From NCBI RefSeq assembly GCF_025950095.1, contig NZ_JAPDDR010000007.1, forward strand, positions 124,001 to 188,000: a DNA stretch of 64,000 nt, in the 5' to 3' direction. This stretch comes from Luteolibacter rhizosphaerae. Lineage in GTDB: Bacteria > Verrucomicrobiota > Verrucomicrobiia > Verrucomicrobiales > Akkermansiaceae. The translations under genes and the position numbers were made by a program. Below are positions 8,253-18,800 of this stretch, piece by piece (positions within the stretch are counted from its first letter, which is position 1; each line of letters opens with the position of its first letter). Below the pieces are notes generated by a model. It was not told the DNA's origin. It ran no database searches and saw only the letters and a list, made by a program, of their open reading frames with translations.

Positions 8253-8915
8253 TTACCAGCGGCTCTGCTTCACGTAGACCGTGTCGTAGGGCCGGAGGTA
8301 GAAGGCGTTGTGGTTCGCGCCGGAGAGGGTGTCGTCCAGATTCAGGGCATAGCGCTGATGCTTGCCGCCTTGATTACGGACGACCACGACCTGCTTGCGA
8401 TTCGCGAACTTCGAGAAACCACCGGCTTCCATGACGGCTTCAAAGGCGGTCATCGGGCGATCGAGCGGGATCTTGCCCGGCTTGTTCACCTCACCGGAGA
8501 TATAGACACCCGCGGCTGCGGTCTCCACGGCGACGAGCACGGTGGGGTTCTGAAGGTGGCTGGTGTACATCCCGCTCAGCTGGGACTGGAGCGAGGCCAC
8601 GCTCTTGCCGGAGGCGCTGACGTCACCCACCTTCGGCAGGCTCACGCGGCCGTTCGCCTGGATGCGCTGGGTGGTATTGAGCTCGGGGGCACCGGGGTAG
8701 CTCACTTGGATCACATCGCCGGCGGACAGCGTGCCGGTCGGGCGAGCCGACATCACGTCGGCGGGGATCTCGGTGTAGGGCTCGGGCCCCTCACAAGCGC
8801 TGAAGAAGCCGGCCATGGCGATGGCGGAGAGCGCCATCAGGGAGGAAGCCAGACCGCGGCGAACGCGTTGCCACACGGAAGCGGCCTGAGGAGGGTTTGC
8901 TGGGGTTGTCGTCAT
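8253..8915 (-). CDS. Wza-like polysaccharide export lipoprotein (short form)
   Basis: The start at 8915 was chosen because the upstream part of the frame is not protein-like. The 220-residue product has a basic N-terminus, a hydrophobic segment and a lipobox (GFFSAC, Cys41). A Poly_export domain follows (about 57-130; LSAGDVIQVSYPG), then one SLBB domain (about 135-195; AGVYISGEVNKPGKIPL). E. coli Wza (379 residues) has more domains and a C-terminal amphipathic helix that crosses the outer membrane; both are missing here. It likely forms the periplasmic ring that guides polymer out, and would need another protein for the outer-membrane pore, possibly the barrel at 43401-44624. It is the most downstream gene of the minus-strand locus. 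Confidence 0.85.
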   Translation of the reverse strand: MTTTPANPPQAASVWQRVRRGLASSLMALSAIAMAGFFSACEGPEPYTEIPADVMSARPTGTLSAGDVIQVSYPGAPELNTTQRIQANGRVSLPKVGDVSASGKSVASLQSQLSGMYTSHLQNPTVLVAVETAAAGVYISGEVNKPGKIPLDRPMTAFEAVMEAGGFSKFANRKQVVVVRNQGGKHQRYALNLDDTLSGANHNAFYLRPYDTVYVKQSRW

Positions 8916-8989
8916 CGGATTGTTGGTTGGGTGGGAGTGAACAGTTTCTAGCAGATTCTTGAACGGGAGGGCAGTGTCTTTTGAGGGGC

Positions 8990-9736
8990 CTAAGCCGGCC
9001 CGGCGAGGTAGCGATCCCAATCGGGCGGCAGCGGGCATTTCTCCACATCGCCGGCGATGCGGCCTTCCCACTCCGGATTGAAGACCGTGCTGGTGCCGTA
9101 GACCATGATCAGGTCCTCATTGCCGACATTCCGCAGGGCGTGGGCGACGCCGGAGGGAATGACCACGGCGGCATTGTCCGGACCCGAGCGGCTATCGCCG
9201 GGGATCACGAAACGCATCACGCGGCGGGGCATGCCAGCACGCTCGTCCACCAGCAGCATTTCACAGATGCCGGTGAGGAAGAACATGACATCCCACTGCT
9301 CGCGGTCATAGGGACGGAGCGAGTAGTCCCCGGGCGAGTCGAGGTAGAGCTTCTTGAACCATGCGGCCGGATCCTCCCCTGCGGGGATGTAGGGTGGATG
9401 GATGTGGAAGCCCTTCGCACTGTCCCGATGCATGAGCGCGGAGGCCCACTGACGCGGGGCGATGCCAATGCGATCCAAGGTGCCCTCGGTGAGCCGCGTG
9501 AGTTCGCCAAAGTATCCCCTGCCCTTCTGCTGATAGACGCGGCGGGAGAAGAGCTCCACGCCGGGGATCCATGCCTCGGACAAGGAATCCCTGCCGGCGA
9601 TGGCCTCGGAGGCATTCACGCCGGTGGTGCCGAGCCGGGTGGCCAGATCACCGCTGGAGTAATCGCGGGTCTCGAGACGAGCGCGGGCATCCGGATTCAG
9701 GCCGGCCCAGGTATCGGTGCTGCGAGAAGCGGACAT
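8990..9736 (-). CDS. Divergent dTDP-4-dehydrorhamnose 3,5-epimerase-like cupin
   Basis: The start at 9736 lies 4 bases after the rmlA stop. The product is 248 residues, longer than classical RmlC (about 180). The C-terminal two thirds is a cupin with ALMHRDSAKGFHIHPP, which aligns in character with the His-containing active-site strand of RmlC, and with VVIPSGVAHALRN and YGTSTVFNPEWEGR, typical of the RmlC ending. The N-terminal 60 residues are extra. Position between rmlA and the export gene fits the 3,5-epimerisation step of dTDP-L-rhamnose synthesis, which would otherwise be missing here. The sequence is divergent enough that another sugar epimerase or isomerase remains possible. Confidence 0.65.
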   Translation of the reverse strand: MSASRSTDTWAGLNPDARARLETRDYSSGDLATRLGTTGVNASEAIAGRDSLSEAWIPGVELFSRRVYQQKGRGYFGELTRLTEGTLDRIGIAPRQWASALMHRDSAKGFHIHPPYIPAGEDPAAWFKKLYLDSPGDYSLRPYDREQWDVMFFLTGICEMLLVDERAGMPRRVMRFVIPGDSRSGPDNAAVVIPSGVAHALRNVGNEDLIMVYGTSTVFNPEWEGRIAGDVEKCPLPPDWDRYLAGPA

Positions 9737-9740
9737 GGAA

Positions 9741-10652
9741 TCAGAGGGTGGCGAGGTATTCCCCATACGGGGTCTTGGCGTATTTCTTGATCGACTCGTT
9801 CAGCTTCTCGCGATCGATGCGGCCCTGAAGGAATGCGACCTCCTCCGGGCAGGCGATCTTGAGACCCTGACGCTGCTGGATGACCTGAACGAACTGGGTG
9901 GCATCCGCCAGCGAATCCGGGGTGCCGGTATCCAGCCAAGTGGTGCCGCGGCCGAGCAGTTCGACGCGGAGGTTACCCTGCTCCAGATACACGCGGTTGA
10001 GATCGGTGATCTCCAGTTCGCCGCGCGGGGAGGGCTTGAGCGCCTTCGCGATCTCCGCGACCTTGCTGTCGTAGAAGTAGATGCCGGGAACGGCGTAGTT
10101 CGACTTGGGCTTGGCGGGCTTCTCCTCCAGAGAGACCACGTTGCCCTCGGCATCGAACTCGACGACACCATACTGCTCCGGCTCCTTGGTGTGATAGCCG
10201 AAGACGGTGGCGCCTTGCTTTCGGCGGGATGCCGCGAGGAGGGACTTCGCGAGGTCGTGACCGTAGAAGAGGTTATCCCCCAGGACGAGGCAGGCGGGCT
10301 CACCGGCGAGGAACTCCTCCCCGATGATGAATGCTTGGGCGAGGCCCTCCGGCTTCGGCTGCGGGGCGTAAGAGATCTCCAGGCCCCACTGCGAGCCATC
10401 CCCTAACAGGTGCTCGAAAGCCGGCAGATCGCGCGGGGTGGAGATCAGCAGGATCTCCTTCACGCCCGCGAGCATCAGCACGGTGAGCGGGTAGTAGATC
10501 ATCGGCTTGTCATAGACCGGGATCAGCTGCTTGCTGACCGAGTGGGTCATGGGGAACAAGCGGCTGCCGGTGCCGCCGGCGAGGATGATGCCTTTCCGCA
10601 GCGCGAGATCGTCCGCGGTAGGGGCGAGGTAGCTATTGTCTGGACCGAGCAT
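9741..10652 (-). CDS. rmlA: Glucose-1-phosphate thymidylyltransferase
   Basis: RmlA joins dTTP and glucose-1-phosphate to make dTDP-glucose, the first step of dTDP-L-rhamnose synthesis in the cytoplasm. The 303-residue product shows the nucleotidyltransferase signature [14 protein letters not shown] (residues 21-34), then [17 protein letters not shown], the metal-binding [10 protein letters not shown], and the C-terminal [11 protein letters not shown]. It has an N-terminal extension of about 18 residues over typical RmlA; no internal Met near the core offers a shorter start. It sits between rmlB (20 bases upstream) and the RmlC-like gene (4 bases downstream), so the pathway is one transcript. 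Confidence 0.95.
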   Translation of the reverse strand: MLGPDNSYLAPTADDLALRKGIILAGGTGSRLFPMTHSVSKQLIPVYDKPMIYYPLTVLMLAGVKEILLISTPRDLPAFEHLLGDGSQWGLEISYAPQPKPEGLAQAFIIGEEFLAGEPACLVLGDNLFYGHDLAKSLLAASRRKQGATVFGYHTKEPEQYGVVEFDAEGNVVSLEEKPAKPKSNYAVPGIYFYDSKVAEIAKALKPSPRGELEITDLNRVYLEQGNLRVELLGRGTTWLDTGTPDSLADATQFVQVIQQRQGLKIACPEEVAFLQGRIDREKLNESIKKYAKTPYGEYLATL

Positions 10653-10672
10653 GAGGAGAGCGGTGAGAGGGT

Positions 10673-11782
10673 TCAGGCAAGGGTGCCGAGGCGTTCGCCG
10701 CGATAGCTACCGTTCTCGATCGCGTTGATCCATTCCTGGTTATCGAGGTACCACTGCACCGTCTTGCGCAGGCCGGTCTCGAAATTCTCGCGGGGCGACC
10801 AGCCGAGCTCGTTCTCGATGCGGGCGGGGTCGATGGCGTAGCGCTGATCATGACCGGGGCGGTCCTTCACATAGGTGATGAGCTCGTCCGCGCTCTTGGT
10901 GGCGCTTTCCGGCGCAAGCTCGTGCACGGTTTTGATCAAGGCACGGACCACGTCGATGTTGCGGATCTCATTCTTGCCGCCGATCACGTAGGTCTCACCC
11001 ATGGTGCCACGGACTAGGGCCGTGGCGAGGCCGCGGCAGTGATCCTCCACGTAGAGCCAGTCACGGATATTCGTGCCATCGCCATAGACCGGCAGCGACT
11101 CGCCGCGGAGAGTCTTCTGGATCATGAGGGGCAGGAGCTTCTCCGGGAACTGGAAGGGGCCGTAGTTGTTCGAGCAATTGGTGGTGAGCACCGGCATGCC
11201 GTAGGTATGGTGATAGGCACGGGCGAGGTGATCGCTCCCCGCCTTCGAGGCGCTGTACGGGCTATTCGGCGCATAGGGCGTGGTCTCGCAGAACATGGGA
11301 TCCTCCGCTCCGAGCGAGCCGAAGACCTCATCGGTGGAGACGTGGAGGAAAGCGGACTCGCCGCCATCGGCGATGGACTTGCCGTAGTTCGGCAGCTTGG
11401 TGCGACCGGATTCGACGAGGTACTTCCGGAAGGCATCGAGTAGCTTGAAGGTGCCGACCACATTGGTCATGATGAAGGCCTCCGGGCCATCGATCGAGCG
11501 GTCCACGTGGGACTCCGCGGCGAGGTGCATGACGGCATCGATCTTGTGCTCGCGGAGCAGGCCGCCCACGAACTTCTCGTCGCAGATATCGCCTTGGGCG
11601 AAGATGTGACGGGGATCGGAATCGAGGTCGTCCAGGCTCGAGCGGTTGCCCGCATAGGTGAGCTTGTCGAGGTTGACCACCTTGTCGACGGGCACGCCGA
11701 GCTCGGCAGACGCGTCGCGTAGCAAGTAGTGGACAAGGTTCGAGCCGATGAAGCCGGCGCCGCCGGTGACGAGTATGTTCAT
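10673..11782 (-). CDS. rmlB: dTDP-glucose 4,6-dehydratase
   Basis: RmlB converts dTDP-glucose to dTDP-4-keto-6-deoxyglucose using bound NAD. The 369-residue protein is an extended short-chain dehydrogenase: Rossmann motif GGAGFIGSN (residues 7-15), the catalytic [20 protein letters not shown] with the Tyr/Lys pair, and [14 protein letters not shown] in the sugar-binding part. Length is near the family norm. A C-run on the coding strand (CCCACCCC, plus-strand 11784-11791) ends one base before the ATG, a weaker form of the signal seen at other starts of the locus. Confidence 0.95.
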   Translation of the reverse strand: MNILVTGGAGFIGSNLVHYLLRDASAELGVPVDKVVNLDKLTYAGNRSSLDDLDSDPRHIFAQGDICDEKFVGGLLREHKIDAVMHLAAESHVDRSIDGPEAFIMTNVVGTFKLLDAFRKYLVESGRTKLPNYGKSIADGGESAFLHVSTDEVFGSLGAEDPMFCETTPYAPNSPYSASKAGSDHLARAYHHTYGMPVLTTNCSNNYGPFQFPEKLLPLMIQKTLRGESLPVYGDGTNIRDWLYVEDHCRGLATALVRGTMGETYVIGGKNEIRNIDVVRALIKTVHELAPESATKSADELITYVKDRPGHDQRYAIDPARIENELGWSPRENFETGLRKTVQWYLDNQEWINAIENGSYRGERLGTLA

Positions 11783-11838
11783 TGGGGTGGGAAGAAGAGG
11801 GTGAAAGGCAAGCTAGCGATCCAAGAATAAGGGAGGCG

Positions 11839-12756
11839 TCAACCGCAGGCAGCGGCCAGGTATTTCCGGAAGGTGGGAGAGGTGGCGAAGTGCTCGCGGA
11901 GGGCCTCCTGCCATGGACGCGGAGAGCGGCCGGTGAAGGCGGTATACTTGGCAGTGCTCATCACGCTATTGGGCGGGCGCTTGGCGACGAAAGCACGGAC
12001 ATCGGCGAGCGAGTTGCCGAGAATCTCCCGGGTTCTGAGCGGGATCCCGAGCTCCACGGCCAGATCGAGGCAGGCTTGGCCCCAGACTTGGTGGCTGCAG
12101 GAGCCGGAACTGCAGAGGTGGAAGATGCCACTGGCGGGCTCCCCACCGGGACCGAAGAGGAGCGGATCAAGGAGCTCCGCGACATCCGTGCTTGAAACCG
12201 GGGAGCCGGTCTTATCGGCAGGCAGGGCGAGCTCGGGATGCTGGCAGGCCTGATCCACGATCCACTCGGGGAAGGCGGGCTTGCCCGGGCCATACAGCCA
12301 CGAGACGCGGGCGACGAGATGGAGGGGGCTGGCGGCGAGCACCGCATGCTCACCCTGTAGCTTTGAATCGCCGTAGATACCAAGCGGGTTCACCGCATCC
12401 TCCTCGGAATACTCACCCTGCTTCGCGCCATCAAAAACGAAGTCGGTGCTGAAATGGGTCATTTGCGCCTTCTTCTCCGCGCAGATTTCCGCAATGAGGC
12501 CCGGCGCCGCGGTATTGATCGCGTAGGCCTGATCGGGATTCGTCTCGCAGGCGTCCACCGCGGTCATCGCGGCGGGGAGCATGAGATGATCGAAGCGGAG
12601 AGGCTCCAAAGCCGCGCGGATGGACTGCGACGAGGAGAGATCGATCTGCGGCCGGGCGAGGCCGAGAACGGTGGCATCCCGCGAGAAGCGGGCTTCGAGT
12701 GCCTGGCCGAGACGGCCTGCGGCACCAACAATGACGATCCGGGGGGGACGTTTCAT
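11839..12756 (-). CDS. rmlD: dTDP-4-dehydrorhamnose reductase
   Basis: RmlD reduces dTDP-4-keto-L-rhamnose to dTDP-L-rhamnose with NAD(P)H, the last step of the pathway. The 305-residue protein shows GAAGRLGQ near the N-terminus, MTHFSTDFVFDG, the catalytic YGDSKLQGE, and VSWLYGPG. The order on the minus strand is rmlD, rmlB, rmlA, rmlC-like. Upstream of the ATG is a run of six C (plus-strand 12762-12767, inside GGGGGGTGGG) with 5 bases between, and no Shine-Dalgarno. Confidence 0.92.
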   Translation of the reverse strand: MKRPPRIVIVGAAGRLGQALEARFSRDATVLGLARPQIDLSSSQSIRAALEPLRFDHLMLPAAMTAVDACETNPDQAYAINTAAPGLIAEICAEKKAQMTHFSTDFVFDGAKQGEYSEEDAVNPLGIYGDSKLQGEHAVLAASPLHLVARVSWLYGPGKPAFPEWIVDQACQHPELALPADKTGSPVSSTDVAELLDPLLFGPGGEPASGIFHLCSSGSCSHQVWGQACLDLAVELGIPLRTREILGNSLADVRAFVAKRPPNSVMSTAKYTAFTGRSPRPWQEALREHFATSPTFRKYLAAACG

Positions 12757-12853
12757 CTTGCGGGGGGTGGGAGAACAGAGCGGCTCCGCGGCAAGCCGGA
12801 GAGCGGCGGTGATAACAACCGGGCGGGCGGGTGAACCCGATCCGGAAGGGGTG

Positions 12854-12879
12854 GCCCGGGAGAGCGAACTCTCCCGGGC
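12854..12879 (-). terminator. Stable UUCG hairpin after the giant gene
   Basis: An 11-bp perfect stem (GCCCGGGAGAG with CTCTCCCGGGC) closes on a loop that reads UUCG in the minus-strand RNA, a very stable tetraloop. It lies 18 bases after the stop of the giant gene. No U-tract follows, so it may work as a 3'-end stabiliser or Rho-assisted terminator rather than a classic intrinsic one. Confidence 0.6.
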
Positions 12880-12897
12880 ATATGTGAACTTAATCAG

Positions 12898-15800
12898 TTA
12901 CTCTGCGACGGGCTCGAAGATCAGCTGATAGAAGGAGCGGGCGCCACCGGCATTGTCCTGGACGGTGTAGCTGGCGCGCTGCGCCGGGGTCATCACTTCG
13001 ATTTCGGCCTTGGTGATGGTGTCGATCCGGTTCGCGACATTGGCGATGCCGCTGAGGTCGTTGTCACGATGGACGTAGTAGTTACCGATCGGCTTGAGAA
13101 CCGGCAGCGTGATGACCGCTTGACCGGCCTGGCGCTGGACGGAGAGCGAGAAGCTCAGGTCGTCATTCGGATCGTTCGGGTCGAGCTGGAGCTCGAACTC
13201 CGCGAGGTTGTCGAGGCCGCCGCCATCGGAATCGGCAGCGGTCTGACCGGTGAGGCCGTGACTGGTCAGCCACTGCTCGAAGGTGGGAACGGCTGCTCCC
13301 TGAATGGCGAGGATCTCGAGGGCGCAGACCTTCGGATTCTGGATACCGCGCAGGAATTCCAGATCGAGCGTGCCATCCGCGACCGTGACCGGGAAGGTCA
13401 CGACCAAGGCGCGGTTCGCACCGACGCGGGCGAAGATGTCCAGATCGTCGATCGCGATATTACCCTCCGCGGTGACATCGAAGACGCGCTGACCGGGGGC
13501 GGTGATGAGGTTGTAAGTCTCCGCGAAGTGGAGTCGCACCTCATACGCACCGTTGGTGATCGGGAAGGCGTATTCGAGATTCGCACCTTCCGCACTGCCG
13601 TCGTAGCGCTCGCTCTTGTAGAGCGCATCGTCCTCGGTTCCAACGATCGCGTTGTTGGTGGTGAAGGAGCTTCCCGAGTTATAGCCGACATCGGCCAACC
13701 AGGTGTTCCCGCTGCCATCGACGAAGTCCTCGGTGGAGCCGGCATCGACGCGGAGCGCGTAGGTGCCGAGCGCGCGGGGCTTGGCGGAATCCGTGGCGGC
13801 GGCCGAGGCATTGCCCACGGCATCCAGCGCCCTCACCTCGTAGAGGTAGAGGGTGCCATTCACGAGGCCAGTGTCCGAGTAGCCCGGAGTCGGCACGGTG
13901 GCGATGACCACGCTATTACGACGGATCTGGTAGGAGACGACGCCGACATTGTCGGTGGAGTTATTCCATGCCAGGGAGACGCTGCCATTGCCCGGGGTAG
14001 CATCGAAGCCGACGGGGACCGTGGGGGCCTGGGTATCAGCCAAGGTGGCGGTATCCACCGTGGCGGCGTTGGAGGCATTGTTGGCGGAGTCGATCGCACG
14101 CACCTCGTAGTGATAGGAGGTGCCCGGGGTGAGTCCGGTGTCCTCGTAGCCGGGGACAGGAACCGTGGCCAGCAGGGTGGCTCCGCGGTAGACGCGGTAG
14201 CCGATGACACCGGCATTGTCGGTGGAGGCATTCCAGCTCAGCACCACGGAGGTGAAGGAAGGAGTGGCGGCCAGCGAACCGGGAACGGTGGGAACCTGGG
14301 TATCCGTGAGCGTGGAGGTAGTCAGGGTCGCAGCAGCAGACGTATTCCCCGCGGCGTCGATCGCGATCACTTCGTAGTCGAACTCGGTGGCGCTGCTCAG
14401 GCCGGTATCCGTGTAGCCCGGGGTGGGCACGGTGGTGATGAGGTTGCCATCGCGATAGACGCGGTAGCCGGTGACACCGACGTTATCCGTTGAGGCCGTC
14501 CAGGTCAGGGCCACTTGGCTGAGTCCCGGAGTGCCCGCCAGCGAGGTCGGGATGCTGGGTGCCTCCAGATCGGGCGAGAGCGTGGTGGCGCTGATAGTAG
14601 CGGGCAAGGACACGTTCCCGGCGGCGTCGTAGGCGACGACCGAGTAGTTGTAGAGCGTGCCGGAGCTGAGGCCGCCATTCGTGAAGGTCAGGCCGGTGAC
14701 GGTATTCACCAGAACGGAGTTCCGGTAGATGCGGTAACCGGTGACGCCAACGTTGTCCGTGGAAGCGGTCCAGCTCAAGGTCACGCTGTTGCTCGTGATG
14801 TTCGAGGTAGCGAGGCTGCCCGGAGCGGACGGAGGATCCGATTCACCGGCTCCACCCGAGAGAATCGGGAAGACCTCGATGGCGGAGACGGAGGGATTCT
14901 GCGCGACGACGGTGAAGTCGAGCGTGAGGCTGCCATCCGCGACATTGACCGGGATGGTCTGCACGACGGCTGCATCCTTGCCACCGGTGGCGTAGATGTC
15001 GAAGTTCGCAAGGGCGGTGGTGCCTTCGGCGAGGACATTGAAGACGCGGTAGCCGACAGCAACCGGAGGCTGGGTGTGGAACTCGCTGAAGTGGAGACGG
15101 ACCTCATACTGGCCGTTCGTGACGGGGAAGTTGTACTTCAGCACGCGGCTGCTATTCCGGTTCTTCATCCGGCTGGTCTTGTAGATCGTCTGCTTGTCGG
15201 TGCCGGTGATCGAGTTCGTGGTGGAGTTGGTCGGCGTGTAGCCGAAGTCCGGAGCACCGAAGAAGCCGAAGTCCGCCGACCATGTGTTCCCCTGCGGGTC
15301 CACGAAGTCGGTGTTGCTGCCGCAGTCCACGCGGACGACGGCCGGGCCGAGCGCGCGCGGGGTGATGCTCACCTGCGAAGGCGCAGACTCGTTACCGACG
15401 GCATCGATGGCAGTGACCTTGAAGACGTAGGTGGTCTCGTTCGTGAGACCGACCGAGGTGTAACCGAGGGTGTTCACCGTCTCGATCAGGACATTGTCGC
15501 GATAGACGCGGTAGCCGGTGACGCCGACATCATCGGTCGAGGCATTCCATGCGAGGGTGGCCATGGCATTCCCGGAGTTGCCGGTGAGGCCGCCGGGCGC
15601 GGAGGGAGGGACGGTATCGGACAAGGTCGTGCCCTGGATCGTGGATGCGGTCGAAGCGTTGTCCGCGGCATCCACGGCAACAACCGAGTAGTTGTAGAGC
15701 GTGCCGGGGGCGAGGCCGGTATCGGTGAAGGACAGGCCGGTGACCGTGGTGGGAGCGCCACCATTGCGGCTCACGCGATAAGCGGTGACGCCCACGTTAT

Positions 15801-18800
15801 CGATGGAGGCGGTCCAGGAGAGCGAGACGCTTCCCGCGGTGACGCCGGTGACCGCGAGGCTGCCGGGCGCCGTGGGGGCGAGGGTGTCCGCCGGTGGCGG
15901 CTCAAGCGCGTAGAGCTCGATGCCAGCGATGGTGGGGTTGTTCTTGTTCGCAATGTGGAGGAACTCGATCACCACGTTGCCATTCGTCACGGTGACCGGG
16001 ATCGGGGTGACCAATGCGGTGGCGTAGCCAGCGGTGGCGAAGATATCGAGATCATCCAAGGCGAGTTGGTTCTGGACCTTCACGTCGAAGACACGGGCAC
16101 CGGCGGTCTGGAAGGTGCTGGTGGTTTCGACGAAGTGCAGGCGCAGCTCGTAGTCGCCATTGGGGACAGGCAGGGTGTACTTCAACTCGGCTCCGCTGGG
16201 GCCATCGTAGCGACGGGTGCGGTAGATGACATCGTCGTTGGTGTTGGCAATTGCGAGGCTGCTGCTGTCCAGCAGGCCCGCGTTGTAGCCGAAGTCGGCG
16301 ACCCAGGTGTTGCCGAGGGAATCCACGGTATCGACGGTGCTGCCGGCATCCATGCGCAGGGTGACACCGGCGATGGCGCGGGGCCGGACGATGGCGGAGG
16401 CGGGTGCCGAAGTCTTGCCGGTGGCATCGATGGCAATGACCTCGTAGAGGTAGTTGGTGCCATTCGTCAGGCCGCTTTCCGAGTAGGTCAGCGAGGTGAC
16501 AGTGGCGAGCAAGACGCCATCGCGATAGACACGGTAGCCAGTCACGGCCGCGTCGTCGGAGGAAGCCAGCCATGAGAGCGAGGCACTGCCGTTCCCGGCA
16601 AAGGCGCGGAAGTTGACGGGAGTGGTCGGGTTCTCGCTGTCCGCGGGCGTCGTGACGCTGAGGGTGGCGCGCGGGGAGAGATTCCCGGCGGCATCGTAAG
16701 CTTCCACCTCGTAGTCGTATTCGGTCTGCGGGGTGAGGCCGGTCTGCGGGATCGCGAGGTTGGCGGTGGTGGCGATCTCCACGCCATCGCGGAAGATGCG
16801 GTAGCCGGTCACGGCGGTGTCGTCCGTGGCAGCGGTCCAATTCAGGGTCAGGCTGCCGGCCTTCAGGTTGGTGGTTGCAAGCGAACCCGGTGCCGAGGGC
16901 GGCGTGGTGTCGTTGCCCGGGCCACCGCCGAGGGAGAAGACCTCTATGGCGCAGATGAAGGGGTTCTGGATGACGTTGCGGAGGCCGATGGTAAGCTGGC
17001 CATCGCTCACGGTGGTCTGGAAGGCTTCGACGCGGGCGTTGTTCGGCCCTGCGACGGCGAAGACATCGTAGTCGTTCAGCACGATCTGGTTCTCCAAGAG
17101 AACGTCGAAGACGCGCTGCCCGGCGGCGGTGATCCCGTTCCAAGTCTCGGCGAAGTGGAGCTTCACCTCGTAGTTCCCGTTCGGCACGGCGAAGGAGTAG
17201 TCGAGCGGAGTCGAGGGGCTATTGTCGAAGCGGAAGGACTGATAAAGCGTGTCGTCGTCCGTGCCCGAGATCTCGTTCGCGTAGGTCTGGGTGCTGCCGG
17301 AAGTGAATCCGGTATCAGCAGCCCAGCTGTTGTTCGCGGTGTCCACATAAGAGGCTCCACCCGCATTCACCCGCAGCAGGGCATTGCCGCTGCCGGAAGC
17401 CGGATCGTAGTCAATAACGAGGATGTTCGAGGAGGAGCTGCGCTTGACGCCATCGATGAGGAGCGCGGAGACGTAGTTGATCCCGCCGTTTTCCGAGCTG
17501 AGGGTCACGGCCACGTCCACGTAGCCCGCGGCGCCGATCACGGCGTCTTCCACATCGAACACGATCACGTTGTTCGCTTCAAAAGGATCGATGTCATAAG
17601 CCGGGATGACCGGATCGGAGTAAAGGCCGGTCTGGAAAGTCCAGACCTGCACGTTCTTGCCCGGGGCGCCCACGACGCGGACGGTCGGCTGGGAGTTAGT
17701 GATGAAGGGAGAGGATTTGCCGGGGACGGAGACCGTCGGCGTCGGCAGGTTGTCCTGATGCAACACGCCCACCGAGCGCTTGTTGGTGTGACCGTCACCC
17801 GCGGTGAGGCCGGCATTGCGGACCTTCCGCACGGTGCCGTCGTCGAAGGTGACCGTGACGGTGGTGCCGGTGAGTTCCAAGCCAGAGACGCTGGCGGCAT
17901 GGTTCGGGCCGGGGCCTACCACGCCCTTCACGCTGGTCGGATCGACGTCCGAGGAGAAGGTCAGGAGATTGCCGGGACCAAAGCCCGTCGTCGGGCTACA
18001 GGAGATCCGCAGGGAGTTGAAGCCCTCGATGGAATCGACGCCGTTATGGAAGTCCTCGAAGGACCCGGTGGGTACGGGACCGCTTCCGTTGAAGGAATCC
18101 AGCTGGAAGCCCTTGCCATCGAGGTCACCCGCGGTGCCGAAGGGATCGAAAACGACATCCGGAAGCAGCGCGGTGCTGAGGTCGATCTTCACGTCGACGA
18201 TCTTCTGGCCGCCGGTGGAGGTGTTCTCGAGCTGGAAGGAACCGCTGGTGTTCGTGCTGGAGCTGAGGATGCTGCCGCTGCCGCTGTTCACGGTGAGCTT
18301 GGCCGAAGCAGTGCTCGCGATCGGCAGAACCTTGAAGTAGTCCCAGGTGGCATTAAAGACCGGGCCGGTGCCGGTGCTACCGAGCAGACCCACGGCGAGC
18401 GCGGTCTTGCCGCGCAAGCAATCGAGGATCTTGCCGGAGACGCTCAACGGGCTGCCAACGTTGATGAAGGAGCCGGTGCCGATGGCATAGCCCGGCTGCA
18501 CCGTGCCCGCGATGGGATCGACAAGGAAGCTGAGCTGCACCACATCGCTGAAGAGACCCGGCTGCGGGGTCATCGATTGCGAGAGGATCACGCCGTCCTC
18601 TTCATGGACGATCTCGATGGCACCAGGGCCACCGTTCGCATTGACCGCAACCTGCACGTAGTTGTCCTGATCACCGTTGCCGATGAAGATGCCATGCGAC
18701 TGCGTACCGGTGGGAGTGCCATTGAAGAGCAGACCACCGAGCCCGGAGATCACGCGGAAGGGACCTGTGACTTCATCCACGCTCACGCCGAATTGGAAGG

